64,000 bases of DNA from Sedimentitalea xiamensis (GCF_030164465.1 NZ_JASNJE010000011.1:1-64000), one strand, 5' to 3'. Shown: positions 16,897 through 27,291, numbered from the stretch's first letter. Program-made: numbers and translations. Notes: generated from the sequence alone by a model not told the origin.

Positions 16897-18582
16897 ATGG
16901 CCTTGCGACGTTTCAATTGGTGGAGAGACCCGGATAACCGCGACGGGGCGACCGCGATTGTCGGCCTGTTGAAAGTCGTGGTTCCGGCGGCGCTTGTCGT
17001 CGTGGCGGCCATCGCAGGCTGGTTCGGCTTCGATCCCGGCGGTTCGAAACCGGACCCGGCGCCGGCGATCCGGACCGGGAACAACAGCCCGGTCCAGACC
17101 GGATCCGGCACCCAGATCAATCTGGGCGATAACGGCCAAGTCGTGATGGCCGACCCGGAGAAAGTCGCCGAAGCGGCGCCGCCCGAACCGGTGATCACCA
17201 TGACGCTGGCGCAGTTCGAGGAACGGCAGCTTTACCTTAAACAACAGATCACCGCCGAACTGGACCAGGCCCATGCCGAGGACCGCGCGCGGCTGGAACA
17301 GGAACTTGCCGAAGTCACCCGCCGTCTCGCAGACCTACCCGCCGCCTATGAAGAGGCCACGGCCCGGATCGTCGAGCTGGAGGCCCGGCTGGCGGAGTTG
17401 CGGGGCGACGTTCCCGAGGCGAAATTGCAGGCCGCGCGGGCGGCGCTGGCCGCCGGCGACACCGGCAAGGCGGACGCGCTGTTTGCGGAGGTCGAGGAAA
17501 AGGAGGAACTGGCGATCCGCCGTGCGGCGGAGGCCGCCTATGCACGCGGGCAGATTGCCGAGGGAGAGGTTCGTTGGGCCGAGGCCGCCGACCACTATGC
17601 GCGGGCGGCCCGGCTCGAACCGAGCTATGACAATCTGCGCAAAGCCGGAACTTTTCTTTGGCGCGACGGCCGATACCGCGACGCAATTCGAAATGACGAA
17701 GACCTCGTTGCGTTCGCAATAAAGAATATGGGCGATGCCGACCCCAGAACCGCCACGGCCTTGAGCAACCTCGCCACAAGTCTGCGCGCGGGTGGAGAAT
17801 ACGAGCGCGCGGAAAAGCTCTTGAACGAAGCGCTCGATATTGACAAGTCGACGATCGGCGCCGGGCATCCCGATCATGCCACCCGCCTCAACAACCTCGC
17901 GATGGCGGTTGAGGCGCAGGGGCGGTATGAGGAGGCCGAGTTGCATTATCGCGAGGCGCTGAAGATCGACAAGACGACGATCGGGGAGGGGCATCCCGAG
18001 TATGCCATCCATCTCAATAATCTTGCGGGGGTGGTTCGGGCGCAGGGGCGGTATGAGGAGGCCGAGGGGCTTTATCGCGAGGCGCTGGAGATCGGCAAGG
18101 CGACGATCGGCGAGGCGCATCCTCACTATGCCGCCCAGCTAAACAACCTCGCAGTGGTTATTCGGGCGCAGGGGCGGTATGACGAGGCCGAGTTGCTTTA
18201 TCGCGAGGCGCTGAAGATCGGCAAGGCGACGATCGGCGAGGCGCATCCCGACTATGCCACCCAACTCGTTAACCTTGCGGGGGTGGTTCGGGTGCAGGGG
18301 CGGTATGTGGAGGCGGAGGGGCTCTTCCGCGAGGCGCTGGAGATCGACAGTGCGACGATCGGGGAAAGCCATCCCGACTATGCTACCGGCCTCAACAACC
18401 TCGCGGGTGTAATTCGGGCGCAGGGGCGGCATGCCGAGGCCGAGGGGCTCTTCCGCGAGGCGGTCATGATTCTCGAAACATCCCTGGGAGCGGATCATCC
18501 GAAAACCATAACAGCGCGCGGAAATCTTGAATTCCTCCTGGATGAGAAAGCCGCCGGGCCGGCGCCCGGCGAGGCGGACTGA
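16897..18582 (+). CDS. Membrane-anchored kinesin-light-chain-type TPR protein
   Basis: A 561-residue protein not normally part of the dcw cluster. A transmembrane helix at about residues 23-42 follows a basic N-terminus. Next come a low-complexity linker (NNSPVQTGSGTQINLG near 62-77), a charged coiled-coil region (about 100-190), and then TPR units of exactly 42 residues (HPxYAxxLNNLAxVxRAQGR-type, ending xxEAExLYREAL), the KLC form. Such domains serve as protein-interaction scaffolds. Function is unknown; its place between mraY and murD suggests a passenger insertion. ATG 16897 is chosen over an upstream TTG because AGAGG precedes it. Confidence 0.75.
   Translation: MALRRFNWWRDPDNRDGATAIVGLLKVVVPAALVVVAAIAGWFGFDPGGSKPDPAPAIRTGNNSPVQTGSGTQINLGDNGQVVMADPEKVAEAAPPEPVITMTLAQFEERQLYLKQQITAELDQAHAEDRARLEQELAEVTRRLADLPAAYEEATARIVELEARLAELRGDVPEAKLQAARAALAAGDTGKADALFAEVEEKEELAIRRAAEAAYARGQIAEGEVRWAEAADHYARAARLEPSYDNLRKAGTFLWRDGRYRDAIRNDEDLVAFAIKNMGDADPRTATALSNLATSLRAGGEYERAEKLLNEALDIDKSTIGAGHPDHATRLNNLAMAVEAQGRYEEAELHYREALKIDKTTIGEGHPEYAIHLNNLAGVVRAQGRYEEAEGLYREALEIGKATIGEAHPHYAAQLNNLAVVIRAQGRYDEAELLYREALKIGKATIGEAHPDYATQLVNLAGVVRVQGRYVEAEGLFREALEIDSATIGESHPDYATGLNNLAGVIRAQGRHAEAEGLFREAVMILETSLGADHPKTITARGNLEFLLDEKAAGPAPGEAD
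17866..18495 (+). repeat. Five tandem 126-bp units encoding KLC-type TPRs
   Basis: Units begin at 17866, 17992, 18118, 18244 and 18370, each exactly 126 bp (42 codons) and starting with the His-Pro codons cat ccc. DNA identity between units is high by eye, including synonymous sites (for example the repeated caggggcggtatg block), so they arose by recent duplication or are kept alike by recombination. Unit-number variation between strains is to be expected. Confidence 0.8.
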
Positions 18583-18620
18583 CCCCGTGCCGATCCGTAT
18601 TTCCAGGATCCGCCGCTGCC

Positions 18621-19196
18621 ATGTCGCTTGAAACGCTGGTTCAGGGCTATGGGCTGCGGGGCATCGTTGCCGGCACCGTCCTTGAAGGCGACACGGTGGC
18701 GTTCCTGGGCGGCGTGCTGGCGCATCGCGGGTTGCTGTCCTTTGCCGCGGTGGTGGGGGCCGTGGTGCTGGGGGCGGTGCTGGTGGACAACGGGGTGTTC
18801 CTGATGGGGCGCTACGCGGGGCAGCGGGCGTTCGTGCAGAGGCAGTTGGCGCGCGGGCCGGTCAGATTGTTGCGGGCGCGGCTGGACCGGCATCCGGTGG
18901 CGGTGATCCTGGGGTTCCGCTTTGTCTGGGGCATGACGACGCTGGGCGCGCTGATGCTGGGCGCGTCGCCTCTGAACTGGCCGCGGTTCGCGGTGCTCGA
19001 TCTTCTGGCCTGCACGCTCTGGGCGCTGGTCTTCTGTGCGCTGGGTTTTGGCGCGGGGCAGGCGATCCGTTCGGTCTTCGGGCATCTGGACCTGCACCTG
19101 CATCTCGGGCTGGCGGTCGCAATCTTCTTGACGGCGGCCGGATTGATCGCTCTGTGGCACCACAGGAAAAGGAAACACGGGGGGCGGCGGCAATGA
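18621..19196 (+). CDS. DedA-like (SNARE-associated) membrane protein
   Basis: A 191-residue hydrophobic protein with four or five membrane segments. The central [18 protein letters not shown] stretch (about 99-116) resembles the DedA/VTT-domain motif FxRFxPxxR-G, though the basic residues typical of the best-studied DedA flippases are only partly kept. DedA proteins are thought to move undecaprenyl phosphate or phospholipids across the inner membrane, which would suit a cell-wall cluster; this is inference. The C-terminus is very basic ([12 protein letters not shown]). The stop overlaps murD (ATGA), implying translational coupling. Confidence 0.65.
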   Translation: MSLETLVQGYGLRGIVAGTVLEGDTVAFLGGVLAHRGLLSFAAVVGAVVLGAVLVDNGVFLMGRYAGQRAFVQRQLARGPVRLLRARLDRHPVAVILGFRFVWGMTTLGALMLGASPLNWPRFAVLDLLACTLWALVFCALGFGAGQAIRSVFGHLDLHLHLGLAVAIFLTAAGLIALWHHRKRKHGGRRQ

Positions 19197-20617
19197 TCCC
19201 AGTTCAGGGAATGGCCGGGCAGCATGTGGCGGTTCTGGGGCTCGGGCGGTCGGGGCTGAGCGCGGCGCAGGCGTTGCAGGCGGGTGGCGCGGTGCCGGTC
19301 TGCTGGGACGACAACCCGGCGGCGCGGGAACGGGCCGGGGCCGAGGGGCTGGCCTGCCGGGATCTGTCGAAGGCGGGGGCCTTCGAGGATGTCGCCGCGC
19401 TGATCGTCAGCCCGGGCATTCCGCATCTCTACCCGGCGCCGAACCCGGTGGTCGCCGCCGCGCTGGCTGCGGGCGTGCCGGTGGACAACGACATCGGCCT
19501 GTTCTTCCGGTCTTTCGCGACGCCGGACTGGGACGGGTTCGACACCGCGCCCCGCGTGGTGGCGGTGACCGGGTCCAATGGCAAATCCACCACCTCGGCG
19601 CTGATCCATCACATCCTGACGGCGGCGGGGCGGCCGGCGCAGCTTGCCGGCAACATCGGACGCGGGGTTCTGGACATCGACCCGGCCGTGGACGGCGAGG
19701 TCGTGGTTCTGGAACTCAGCAGCTACCAGACCGAACTCGCCCGCGCGCTGACGCCCGATATCGCCGTCTTCACCAACCTGTCTCCGGATCACCTGGACCG
19801 GCATGGCGGCATCGGCGGCTATTTCGCAGCGAAACGGCGCCTGTTCGCCGAGGGCGGCCCGGATCGCGCCGTCATCGGCATCGACGAGCCGGAGGGCGGC
19901 TATCTCGCCGGGCAACTGTCCGAAGGTCCCGCCGACGACCGGGTGATCCGCGTCTCGGTGACGCGGAAACCGGGCGGGCCGGGGTGGCGGGTGTTCGCCC
20001 GCAAGGGGTTTCTCGCCGAATACCGCAGGGGCCGGCAGGTCGTCTCGATCGACCTGCGCGCCATTGCCGGCCTGCCGGGGGCGCATAATCACCAGAATGC
20101 CTGCGCCGCCTTCGCCGTGTGCCGCGCGCTCGGGCTGGCGCCGCGCGCCATCGAAACCGCCCTGCACAGTTATCCGGGCCTGCCGCACCGCAGCCAGATC
20201 GTGGCGCAGGCCGGCGGCGTGACCTATGTGAACGACAGCAAGGCGACCAATGTGGACAGCGCCGTCAAGGCGCTGAGCGCCTTTGCGCGGATTCGCTGGA
20301 TCTGCGGCGGGTTGCAGAAGGAAGGCGGCCTGTCCGGGCTTGCAGGCGCCACGGATCGCGTGGTCCGGGCCTATGTGATCGGCCGCGAGGCGGCGGGCTT
20401 CGCCTTGCAGGTGGATGCGGACAGGGTGGTCTGCGGCACCATGGCCGAGGCGGTGGCGCAGGCGATGCGCGACGCGGAACCCGGCGATACGGTTCTGCTC
20501 GCGCCGGCGGCCGCGAGTTTCGACCAGTATGACAATTTCGAACAGCGCGGCGACGATTTCGCCGCCGAGGTGCGCAAGGGGCTGGCCGGGCAGGGGGCTC
20601 TGCCCCCGCCGCGCTGA
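19193..20617 (+). CDS. murD: UDP-MurNAc-L-alanine:D-glutamate ligase MurD
   Basis: A 474-residue Mur ligase that adds D-Glu to UDP-MurNAc-L-Ala. [13 protein letters not shown] near 14-26 is the N-terminal UDP-binding motif, [12 protein letters not shown] at 126-137 the ATP loop, and [11 protein letters not shown] near 196-206 and [11 protein letters not shown] near 347-357 are MurD signatures. The chosen ATG (19193) overlaps the DedA-like stop; an in-frame upstream start would lie inside that gene. The 3' end contains a GGGGGC/GCCCCC hairpin next to a dispersed intergenic element. Confidence 0.95.
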   Translation: MIPVQGMAGQHVAVLGLGRSGLSAAQALQAGGAVPVCWDDNPAARERAGAEGLACRDLSKAGAFEDVAALIVSPGIPHLYPAPNPVVAAALAAGVPVDNDIGLFFRSFATPDWDGFDTAPRVVAVTGSNGKSTTSALIHHILTAAGRPAQLAGNIGRGVLDIDPAVDGEVVVLELSSYQTELARALTPDIAVFTNLSPDHLDRHGGIGGYFAAKRRLFAEGGPDRAVIGIDEPEGGYLAGQLSEGPADDRVIRVSVTRKPGGPGWRVFARKGFLAEYRRGRQVVSIDLRAIAGLPGAHNHQNACAAFAVCRALGLAPRAIETALHSYPGLPHRSQIVAQAGGVTYVNDSKATNVDSAVKALSAFARIRWICGGLQKEGGLSGLAGATDRVVRAYVIGREAAGFALQVDADRVVCGTMAEAVAQAMRDAEPGDTVLLAPAAASFDQYDNFEQRGDDFAAEVRKGLAGQGALPPPR

Positions 20618-20656
20618 CGCGCGTCGCCCCCGGAGTATTGTCGCAAAGATGAAGAG
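20592..20656. repeat. Dispersed hairpin plus GGAGTATT element, copy at the murD 3' end
   Basis: A GGGGGC-tct-GCCCCC hairpin at the end of murD is followed by CCCCCGGAGTATTGTCGCAA and AGATGAAGAG (to 20656). The same two-part pattern recurs near 39.46, 44.19 and 45.5 kb. Here it separates the converging ends of murD and the FAD oxidoreductase gene, so a two-way terminator role is plausible. Confidence 0.6.
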
Positions 20657-20659
20657 CGG

Positions 20660-21841
20660 TCAGGGCGTGGCGGCGATGGCGGTGCCGGCGGCATGGCCGG
20701 AGGCCCAGGCCCATTGGAAATTGTAGCCGCCGAGCCAGCCGGTCACATCCACCGCTTCGCCGATGGCGTAGAGGCCGGGGACGGCGTGGGCCTGCAGGGT
20801 TCTTGAGGACAGCGCGGCGGTGTCGATGCCCCCCAGCGTGACTTCGGCGGTGCGGTAGCCTTCGCTGCCCGAGGGGGTGAGGCGCCAGTCGGTGAGTGCC
20901 GCGGCGAGTTGGGCCAGCCTGGCGTCGGACTGATCGGCGAGTCGTTCGGCGAGGGGGAGGGTCGTGCCGAGATGCTGCACCAGCCTTGCGGGCAGGTAGC
21001 GGGCGAGTATGGTGGCGATCCGGCGACGGCCCTCCCGCCGGCGCTGTTCGCGCAGGTGGGTCGGCAGGTCGAGATCGGGGAAGAGGTTGACCGCGATTTC
21101 TTCGCCTTCCCGCCAGTATGAGGAGAGTTGCAGGATCGCGGGGCCGGAGAGACCGCGATGGGTGAACAGCAGCGCCTCGTCGAAGCTGGCGCGGTCGTTG
21201 GACAGGCGCGCGGGGCAGGAGACTCCGGCGAGACCAGCGAAACGGCCTTCGGGGAAGGTGAGCGGGACGAGCGCGGGGCGGGTTTCGGTGACGCGCAGGC
21301 CGAATCGCGTGGCGATGTCGTAGGCAAGGCCCGTCGCGCCCATTTTCGGGATCGACTTGCCGCCGGTCGCGAGCACCAGGTTGCGGCAGTGGACCGCATG
21401 GCGGACGCCTTCCCTTTCGAGCGTCAGATCAAAGCCGCTCTCGCGCGCGGCCAGGTCGCGCAGGCTGGTCTGAAGCCAGAGCGTGCCGCCCGCGCGGTCG
21501 AGTTCGGCGACGAGCATGGCCACGATCTGTTTCGCCGAACCGTCGCAGAAAAGCTGCCCCAGCGTCTTTTCGTGCCAGGCGATCCCGTGGCGGTTCACCA
21601 GGTCGATGAAATCCCATTGTGTGTAGCGCGTCAGAGCCGACTTGGCGAAATGCGGGTTGGCCGACAGGAAATTGTCCGGTCCCGTGTGCAGGTTGGTGAA
21701 ATTGCAGCGGCCGCCGCCCGAGATGCGGATCTTTTCGCCGGGCGCGCGGGCATGGTCCACCACCAGCACGCCGGGCCCGGCATGGGCGGCGCACATCAGT
21801 CCGGCGGCGCCGGCGCCGAGGATGACGGTTTCATAGTTCAT
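20660..21841 (-). CDS. BaiN/HI0933-family FAD-dependent oxidoreductase
   Basis: A 393-residue flavoprotein. The Rossmann FAD motif ILGAGAAGLMCA is near residues 7-18, and the family signature KIRISGGGRCNFTN is at about 37-50. LATGGKSIPKMGATG lies near 155-169, and the C-terminal FAD-contacting GLYAIGEAVDVTGWLGGYN near 353-371. This family (COG2081, YhiN) includes proteins annotated as flavoprotein oxidoreductases with no settled substrate. It is the only gene reading against the dcw cluster, lying between murD and ftsW. Confidence 0.85.
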   Translation of the reverse strand: MNYETVILGAGAAGLMCAAHAGPGVLVVDHARAPGEKIRISGGGRCNFTNLHTGPDNFLSANPHFAKSALTRYTQWDFIDLVNRHGIAWHEKTLGQLFCDGSAKQIVAMLVAELDRAGGTLWLQTSLRDLAARESGFDLTLEREGVRHAVHCRNLVLATGGKSIPKMGATGLAYDIATRFGLRVTETRPALVPLTFPEGRFAGLAGVSCPARLSNDRASFDEALLFTHRGLSGPAILQLSSYWREGEEIAVNLFPDLDLPTHLREQRRREGRRRIATILARYLPARLVQHLGTTLPLAERLADQSDARLAQLAAALTDWRLTPSGSEGYRTAEVTLGGIDTAALSSRTLQAHAVPGLYAIGEAVDVTGWLGGYNFQWAWASGHAAGTAIAATP

Positions 21842-22086
21842 GCGCGGGCTTTACGCCGGCTCGGCGGGCAATGCAAAGCGCCAGGAAGAGCCGGGCGGCG
21901 GGCCGGATGCGAAACCGGCGGGTCAGGGGCGCGGCGGGCACCCGGTCCGGCCGCCGCCGGGCGCGGGGCCAGCGGGCATTCCGGCGCCGCGCCGCAGGAA
22001 GACGCTGGTCTGGCGGGCGATTTTGCTGTAGCCTCCGGCCACAGACCCCGCAAAGGGGCGATCAGAGGCAAAAACGGCGGTTGACC

Positions 22087-23253
22087 ATGACTGAAATGGT
22101 GTATGGCGCTGTCCCGGAACGGGGCGGTGAGCCTATTCTTCCCAAATGGTGGCGGACTTTGGACAAGTGGTCCATGTCCTGTGTGCTGATCCTGTTCGTC
22201 ATCGGGCTGCTGCTGGGGCTCGCGGCGTCGCCGCCCCTGGCCGCGCGCAACGGGCTCGAACCGTTTCACTACGTGTCGCGGCAGGCGTTCTTCGGAGGCC
22301 TGGCGCTGGTCGCCATGCTGCTGACGTCGATGATGTCACCGACCCTGGTGCGGCGGCTGGCGGTGATCGGGTTCCTGGGGGCTTTCGTCGCGATGGCCTT
22401 CCTGCCGCTCTTCGGCACCGATTTCGGCAAGGGGGCGGTGCGCTGGTATTCGCTCGGTTTCGCCTCGGTCCAGCCGTCGGAGTTCCTGAAGCCGGGGTTC
22501 ATCGTCGTGGCGGCCTGGCTGATGGCGGCAAGCCAGCAGATCAACGGGCCGCCGGGCACCCTGTGGTCCTTCGCGCTTTGCACGTCGATCGTGGCGATGC
22601 TTGTTTTGCAGCCGGATTTCGGGCAGGCCAGCCTGATCCTGTTCGGCTGGGGGGTGATGTATTTCGTCGCCGGCGCGCCGATGCTGCTGCTGGTGGCCAT
22701 GGCGGGGCTGGTGGTTCTGGGCGGAACCCTGGCCTATTCGGGGTCCGAGCATTTCGCGCGCCGGATCGACGGGTTCCTGTCGCCGGATGTGGACCCGACG
22801 ACGCAGCTTGGCTATGCCACCAACGCCATCCGCGAAGGCGGGCTGTTCGGCGTCGGTGTCGGCGAAGGCCAGGTCAAATGGTCGCTGCCGGATGCGCATA
22901 CGGATTTCATCGTCGCGGTGGCGGCCGAGGAATACGGGCTGGTGCTGGTGCTGATCCTGATCTCGCTCTATGCGCTTATCGTGGTGCGGTCCCTGTTCCG
23001 GCTGATGCGCGAACGCGATCCGTTCATCCGGCTGGCGGGCACCGGGCTGGCCTGCATCTTCGGGGTGCAGGCGATGATCAACATGGGCGTCGCGGTGCGG
23101 CTGCTGCCGGCCAAGGGCATGACGCTGCCCTTCGTCAGCTACGGCGGGTCCTCGCTGATCGCGGGGGGCATCGCGGTGGGTATGCTGCTGGCGATGACGC
23201 GGAGCCGCCCGCAGGGAGAATTCGGCGACCTGCTGCGGGGACGCGGCCGATGA
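22087..23253 (+). CDS. ftsW: Septal peptidoglycan glycosyltransferase FtsW
   Basis: A 388-residue SEDS-family integral membrane protein with about ten transmembrane segments, polymerising lipid II at the septum together with FtsI. The extracytoplasmic loop [20 protein letters not shown] (about 118-137) and the C-terminal [12 protein letters not shown] (about 347-358) are SEDS signatures. PEHxTD-like wording is seen as [18 protein letters not shown] near 269-286. The ATG at 22087 gives a normal N-terminus; the frame remains open upstream but matches nothing. It overlaps murG by 4 bp. Confidence 0.94.
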   Translation: MTEMVYGAVPERGGEPILPKWWRTLDKWSMSCVLILFVIGLLLGLAASPPLAARNGLEPFHYVSRQAFFGGLALVAMLLTSMMSPTLVRRLAVIGFLGAFVAMAFLPLFGTDFGKGAVRWYSLGFASVQPSEFLKPGFIVVAAWLMAASQQINGPPGTLWSFALCTSIVAMLVLQPDFGQASLILFGWGVMYFVAGAPMLLLVAMAGLVVLGGTLAYSGSEHFARRIDGFLSPDVDPTTQLGYATNAIREGGLFGVGVGEGQVKWSLPDAHTDFIVAVAAEEYGLVLVLILISLYALIVVRSLFRLMRERDPFIRLAGTGLACIFGVQAMINMGVAVRLLPAKGMTLPFVSYGGSSLIAGGIAVGMLLAMTRSRPQGEFGDLLRGRGR

Positions 23254-24344
23254 GCCAGCCGCTGCTGCTGATGGCCGCGGGCGGCACCGGGGGGCACATG
23301 TTCCCGGCCCAGGCCCTGGCCGAACGGATGTTGCGGGCGGGGTGGCGCGTGCGCCTGTCCACCGATGCGCGCGGCGCGCGTTACACCAAGGGGTTTCCCC
23401 ATTCGACCGAGATCGCCGAGGTCTCAAGCGCCACCTTTGCCCGCGGCGGGCTGGTGGCGAAGGCGATGGTCGCGCCACGGATCGCGGCCGGGGTGCTCAG
23501 CATGGCGCGGCAGATGCGGCGCGACCGTCCCGATGTGGTCGTGGGCTTCGGCGGCTACCCGTCGATCCCGGCGCTGGGCGCGGCGGTGCTGCTGAAACTG
23601 CCGCGGATGATCCACGAGCAGAACGGCGTGCTGGGCCGGGTCAACCAGATCTTCGCCACCCGCGTCGTCTGCGTTGCCTGCGGCGTCTGGCCGACCGACC
23701 TGCCGGAAGGCGCGAACGGCATTCATGTGGGCAACCCGGTGCGCGGCGCGGTGCTGGACCGGGCGGGCGCGTCCTATATCCCGCCGGGGGACTACCCGAT
23801 GTCGCTGCTGGTGATGGGCGGCAGCCAGGGGGCGCGCATCCTGTCGGACGTGGTGCCGGATGCGATCGCCGCCTTGCCGGACCCGATCCGCCGGCATCTC
23901 AGGGTCAGCCACCAGGCACGCCCCGAGGATATCGAGCGCGTCACCGCCGCCTATGCGGCGCAGGGCATCGGCGCGGAGGTGCAACCGTTCTTTCAGGACG
24001 TTCCGCGCCGCATGTCCGAAGCCCAGCTCGTGATCAGCCGCGCCGGGGCCTCGTCCATCGCCGATCTCACCGTCATCGGGCGGCCGTCGATCCTCATTCC
24101 CTTTGCCGCTGCCGCCGGCGATCACCAGACCGCCAATGCGCGCGGACTGGTCGAGGCGGGCGCCGCGATCATGATACCGGAAAAAGCCCTTGACGTCACC
24201 GCGCTCGCGGCGCAGATGGCCGCCGTCCTGAGCAATCCGGAAGCGGCCCTGCACATGAGCCAGGCCGCGCTTTCCGCGGGGATGCCGGACGCCACCGCGC
24301 GTCTGGTCGCTCTGGTCACTGAACTCGCCGAAAGGACGGACTGA
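23250..24344 (+). CDS. murG: Lipid II synthase MurG (GlcNAc transferase)
   Basis: A 364-residue GT-B glycosyltransferase at the inner face of the inner membrane, adding GlcNAc to lipid [11 protein letters not shown] at 11-20 is the N-terminal glycine-rich loop; GFGGYPSIP near 95-103, [11 protein letters not shown] near 120-130, and the UDP-GlcNAc-binding GGSQGAR near 190-196 and [11 protein letters not shown] near 264-274 are all present. The start overlaps the ftsW stop as ATGA. Confidence 0.95.
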   Translation: MSQPLLLMAAGGTGGHMFPAQALAERMLRAGWRVRLSTDARGARYTKGFPHSTEIAEVSSATFARGGLVAKAMVAPRIAAGVLSMARQMRRDRPDVVVGFGGYPSIPALGAAVLLKLPRMIHEQNGVLGRVNQIFATRVVCVACGVWPTDLPEGANGIHVGNPVRGAVLDRAGASYIPPGDYPMSLLVMGGSQGARILSDVVPDAIAALPDPIRRHLRVSHQARPEDIERVTAAYAAQGIGAEVQPFFQDVPRRMSEAQLVISRAGASSIADLTVIGRPSILIPFAAAAGDHQTANARGLVEAGAAIMIPEKALDVTALAAQMAAVLSNPEAALHMSQAALSAGMPDATARLVALVTELAERTD

Positions 24345-24347
24345 GCC

Positions 24348-25766
24348 ATGAAGGATGGAAGCCCTGCAATGAACGCCGCAACCAAACTGCCCCTCGACGT
24401 GGGGCCGATCCATTTCGTCGGCATCGGGGGGATCGGCATGTCCGGCATCGCCGAGGTGCTGATGAACCATGGCTACACGATCCAGGGGTCCGATCTCAAG
24501 GCGTCCAGGATCACCGACCGGCTCGCGAATATGGGCGCGCGGATCTTCGTCGGACAGGAGGCCGGAAACCTGGGCGAGGCCGAGGTGGTGGTGATTTCCT
24601 CGGCGATCAAGCGTGGCAACCCGGAACTGGACGAGGCACGCCGGCGGGGGCTGCCGGTCGTGCGCCGGGCGGAAATGCTGGCCGAACTGATGCGGCTGAA
24701 ATCCAACATCGCCGTGGCGGGCACCCATGGAAAGACCACTACAACCACGATGATGGCGGAATTGATGGTGGCCGGGCATTTCGACCCGACCGTGGTCAAT
24801 GGCGGTATCATCCATGCCTATGGATCGAACGCCCGGATGGGTCAGGGCGAATGGATGGTGGTCGAAGCCGATGAATCCGACGGCACTTTCAACCGTCTGC
24901 CCGCGACCATTGCCATCGTCACCAATATCGACCCGGAGCACATGGAGCACTGGGGCGATTTCGACCGGCTGCGCGACGGGTTCTACGATTTCGTCAGCAA
25001 TATCCCGTTCTACGGGCTGGCGGTCTGCTGCACCGATCATCCCGAGGTTCAGGCGCTGGTCGGACGGATCAGCGACCGGCGCGTCGTCACCTACGGTTTC
25101 AACGCCCAGGCCGATGTGCGGGCCGTGAACCTGACCTACAAGGCGGGGATCGCCCATTTCGATATCCTGCTCCAGGCCGAGGACAAGGTGATTTCGGGCT
25201 GCACCCTGCCGATGCCCGGCGATCACAACGTGTCGAACGCCCTGGCCGCCGTTGCGGTGGCGCGCCACCTGGGCATGAAGATCGAAGAGATCCGCGCGGC
25301 ACTGGCCAACTTCGGCGGCGTCAACCGGCGCTTCACCAAGGTCGGCGAGGTGGATGGCGTCACCATCATCGACGATTACGGCCACCACCCGGTCGAAATC
25401 GCCGCGGTGCTCAAGGCGGCGCGGCAGGCCACGGACGGCCGGGTGATCGCGGTGCACCAGCCGCACCGCTATACCCGTCTGCACAGCCTGTTCGACGATT
25501 TCTGCGCCTGTTTCAACGATGCCGACGTGGTCGCCATCGCCGAAGTCTTCGCCGCCGGCGAGGACCCGATCGAAGGCGCGACCCGCGACGATCTGGTCGC
25601 GGGGCTGATCCGGCACGGCCACCGCCACGCCCGCGCCATCGTGTCCGAGGACGATCTGGAACGGCTCGTGCGGGAACAGGCCAAGCCCGGCGACATGGTG
25701 GTCTGTCTCGGGGCCGGCACAATCAGCGCCTGGGCCAACGCCCTGCCGGAGCGGCTGAAAGGCTGA
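24348..25766 (+). CDS. murC: UDP-MurNAc:L-alanine ligase MurC
   Basis: A 472-residue Mur ligase adding L-Ala to UDP-MurNAc, the first stem-peptide step. [17 protein letters not shown] near 25-41 is the N-terminal Rossmann motif, [12 protein letters not shown] at 125-136 the ATP loop, and [10 protein letters not shown] near 344-353 the C-terminal signature. Two starts are possible: ATG 24348 with AAAGGACGG before it, or ATG 24369, which gives MNAATKLP, the N-terminus more usual in this family. The first is reported because its ribosome site is better. Confidence 0.95.
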   Translation: MKDGSPAMNAATKLPLDVGPIHFVGIGGIGMSGIAEVLMNHGYTIQGSDLKASRITDRLANMGARIFVGQEAGNLGEAEVVVISSAIKRGNPELDEARRRGLPVVRRAEMLAELMRLKSNIAVAGTHGKTTTTTMMAELMVAGHFDPTVVNGGIIHAYGSNARMGQGEWMVVEADESDGTFNRLPATIAIVTNIDPEHMEHWGDFDRLRDGFYDFVSNIPFYGLAVCCTDHPEVQALVGRISDRRVVTYGFNAQADVRAVNLTYKAGIAHFDILLQAEDKVISGCTLPMPGDHNVSNALAAVAVARHLGMKIEEIRAALANFGGVNRRFTKVGEVDGVTIIDDYGHHPVEIAAVLKAARQATDGRVIAVHQPHRYTRLHSLFDDFCACFNDADVVAIAEVFAAGEDPIEGATRDDLVAGLIRHGHRHARAIVSEDDLERLVREQAKPGDMVVCLGAGTISAWANALPERLKG

Positions 25767-25772
25767 AGCGAC

Positions 25773-26960
25773 ATGGCGGACCAGCTCAAGCGTCGCATCG
25801 GTCCGGGTCTGCTGACCGCCTACGGGGTCGGCGTCATGGTCGGGGCCGGAATTTACGTTCTGGTCGGGGCCGTGGTCGGCGACGCGGGCATTCACGCGCC
25901 GCTGTCCTTCCTGCTGGCAGGGCTGATCGCCGCGCCGACCGCGCTCAGCTACGCGGAATTCTCGACCCGCCTGCCGGAGGCGGCGGGCGAGGCGGCCTTT
26001 GTCGGGCAGGGCCTGAACAGCCAGGCGCTGGCGCTTCTCGTCGGTCTCGCCATCGTCGCCGCCGGCACCCTGTCGGCAGGGGCGGTGCTGCGCGGCGGGG
26101 TCGGTTATCTGACCCATGCGATCGATATCGATGCGACGCTTGCGATCCTGCTGCTCGGCGCGGCGCTGACCGCGGTGGCGGTTGTCGGCGTTCTGGAAAG
26201 CCTGGCGCTGGTCGCGGTCTTCACCCTGATCGAACTGTCCGGCCTCTTTCTGGTGATCTGGGCCGGTCTCGGGGCCGCGCCCTCGGCGGACTGGACGCTG
26301 CCCGCGGATATCGCCTGGGGCGGCGTCGGACTTGGCGCGGTCCTGGCCTTTTTCGCCTTCATCGGGTTCGAGGACATCGTGAACATGGCCGAGGAAGTGG
26401 ATCGCCCGTCGCGGACCCTGCCGCTCGCCATCCTGGTCTCGCTGCTTCTGACCACTGTCGTCTATGCATTGGTGGCGCTGGCGGCGGTGCGGGCCGTGCC
26501 GCTGTCCGCCCTGTCGGTCAGCGAAAGCCCGCTGGCCCTGGTCTGGAGCACGGCGCGGGGCGGCGACGGGGCCTTCCTGTCGGCCATCGCGGTCTTCGCC
26601 GCGCTGAACGGGGTGCTGGCGCAGATCGTCATGGCCAGCCGGGTGCTGTTCGGTCTGGGAAAACGCAACGGCGCGCTGGCGGTGTTTCACCACGCGCATC
26701 CGAGGTTCGGGACACCGGCCCTGGCGACGCTTCTTCTGGGCGCGGCGGTCGTGCTCGGGGCGCTCTACGTGCCTTTCGCCACCCTGGCGGAAACGACCTC
26801 CTCGATCCTGCTGGGGGTCTTCGTGCTGGTGAACCTGGCCCTGATCCTGCAAAAGCGCCGCGTGAAATCCGCGCCCTTCCGGGTTCCGATGGCGGTGCCG
26901 CTTGCCGGATTCGTGATGTCGCTGGGCGCGCTGATCGTCGCGCTGACGGGGTTGGCCTGA
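25773..26960 (+). CDS. APC-superfamily amino acid permease
   Basis: A 395-residue integral membrane protein with 11-12 predicted helices. GVGVMVGAGIYVLVGAV near residues 18-34 is the helix-1 glycine motif of amino acid-polyamine-organocation transporters, and FFAFIGFEDIVNMAEEVDRP near 191-210 the helix-6/loop motif. Substrate is unknown. It starts 6 bp after murC, so it is probably co-transcribed with the cell-wall genes; supplying an amino acid for peptidoglycan is an attractive but unproved idea. Confidence 0.8.
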   Translation: MADQLKRRIGPGLLTAYGVGVMVGAGIYVLVGAVVGDAGIHAPLSFLLAGLIAAPTALSYAEFSTRLPEAAGEAAFVGQGLNSQALALLVGLAIVAAGTLSAGAVLRGGVGYLTHAIDIDATLAILLLGAALTAVAVVGVLESLALVAVFTLIELSGLFLVIWAGLGAAPSADWTLPADIAWGGVGLGAVLAFFAFIGFEDIVNMAEEVDRPSRTLPLAILVSLLLTTVVYALVALAAVRAVPLSALSVSESPLALVWSTARGGDGAFLSAIAVFAALNGVLAQIVMASRVLFGLGKRNGALAVFHHAHPRFGTPALATLLLGAAVVLGALYVPFATLAETTSSILLGVFVLVNLALILQKRRVKSAPFRVPMAVPLAGFVMSLGALIVALTGLA

Positions 26961-27000
26961 TGCGGCCGGTCCTTTCCGCCGCTTCTTCAACGGAGACGCC

Positions 27001-27267
27001 ATGACCCTGTCCCTCGTTCTCGCCGCGCTCTGGGCGCTGGTGGCCAACCTCTTGGCGCTGCTGCCAAGCCGTGACAATCACTGGCGGACCGCTTATGCCC
27101 TGATCGCGGTCGGCATTCCCCTGCTGGGGTATGTCACCTATGAAAACGGTCCGTGGATCGGCCTGGCGGTGCTGCTGGCGGGCATGTCGGTTCTGCGCTG
27201 GCCCGTGATCTTCCTGGGCCGCTGGCTGAAACGGCGGTTCCGGGACAAGACATTGACGCGGCACTGA
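27001..27267 (+). CDS. DUF2484 small membrane protein
   Basis: An 88-residue protein with three hydrophobic segments (about 2-20, 29-46, 50-72) and a basic tail. The motif LWALVANLLALLPSRDNHWR near 11-30 and the GxPLLGYVTYENGP stretch match DUF2484, a family I know only from Rhodobacteraceae dcw clusters between murC and murB. Function is unknown; conserved synteny suggests a role linked to envelope growth. Confidence 0.75.
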   Translation: MTLSLVLAALWALVANLLALLPSRDNHWRTAYALIAVGIPLLGYVTYENGPWIGLAVLLAGMSVLRWPVIFLGRWLKRRFRDKTLTRH

Positions 27268-27291
27268 TCCGCGAACCGGAAGGATGACGAC

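Noticed and set aside
17866-18495. Tandem 126-bp repeats as a satellite or CRISPR
   Set aside because: Unit length is a multiple of three and encodes a 42-residue TPR motif in frame.
23424-27077. A 1217-codon open frame on the minus strand across murG-murC-APC permease
   Set aside because: Antisense shadow of conserved genes with low-complexity Gln/His/Arg composition.
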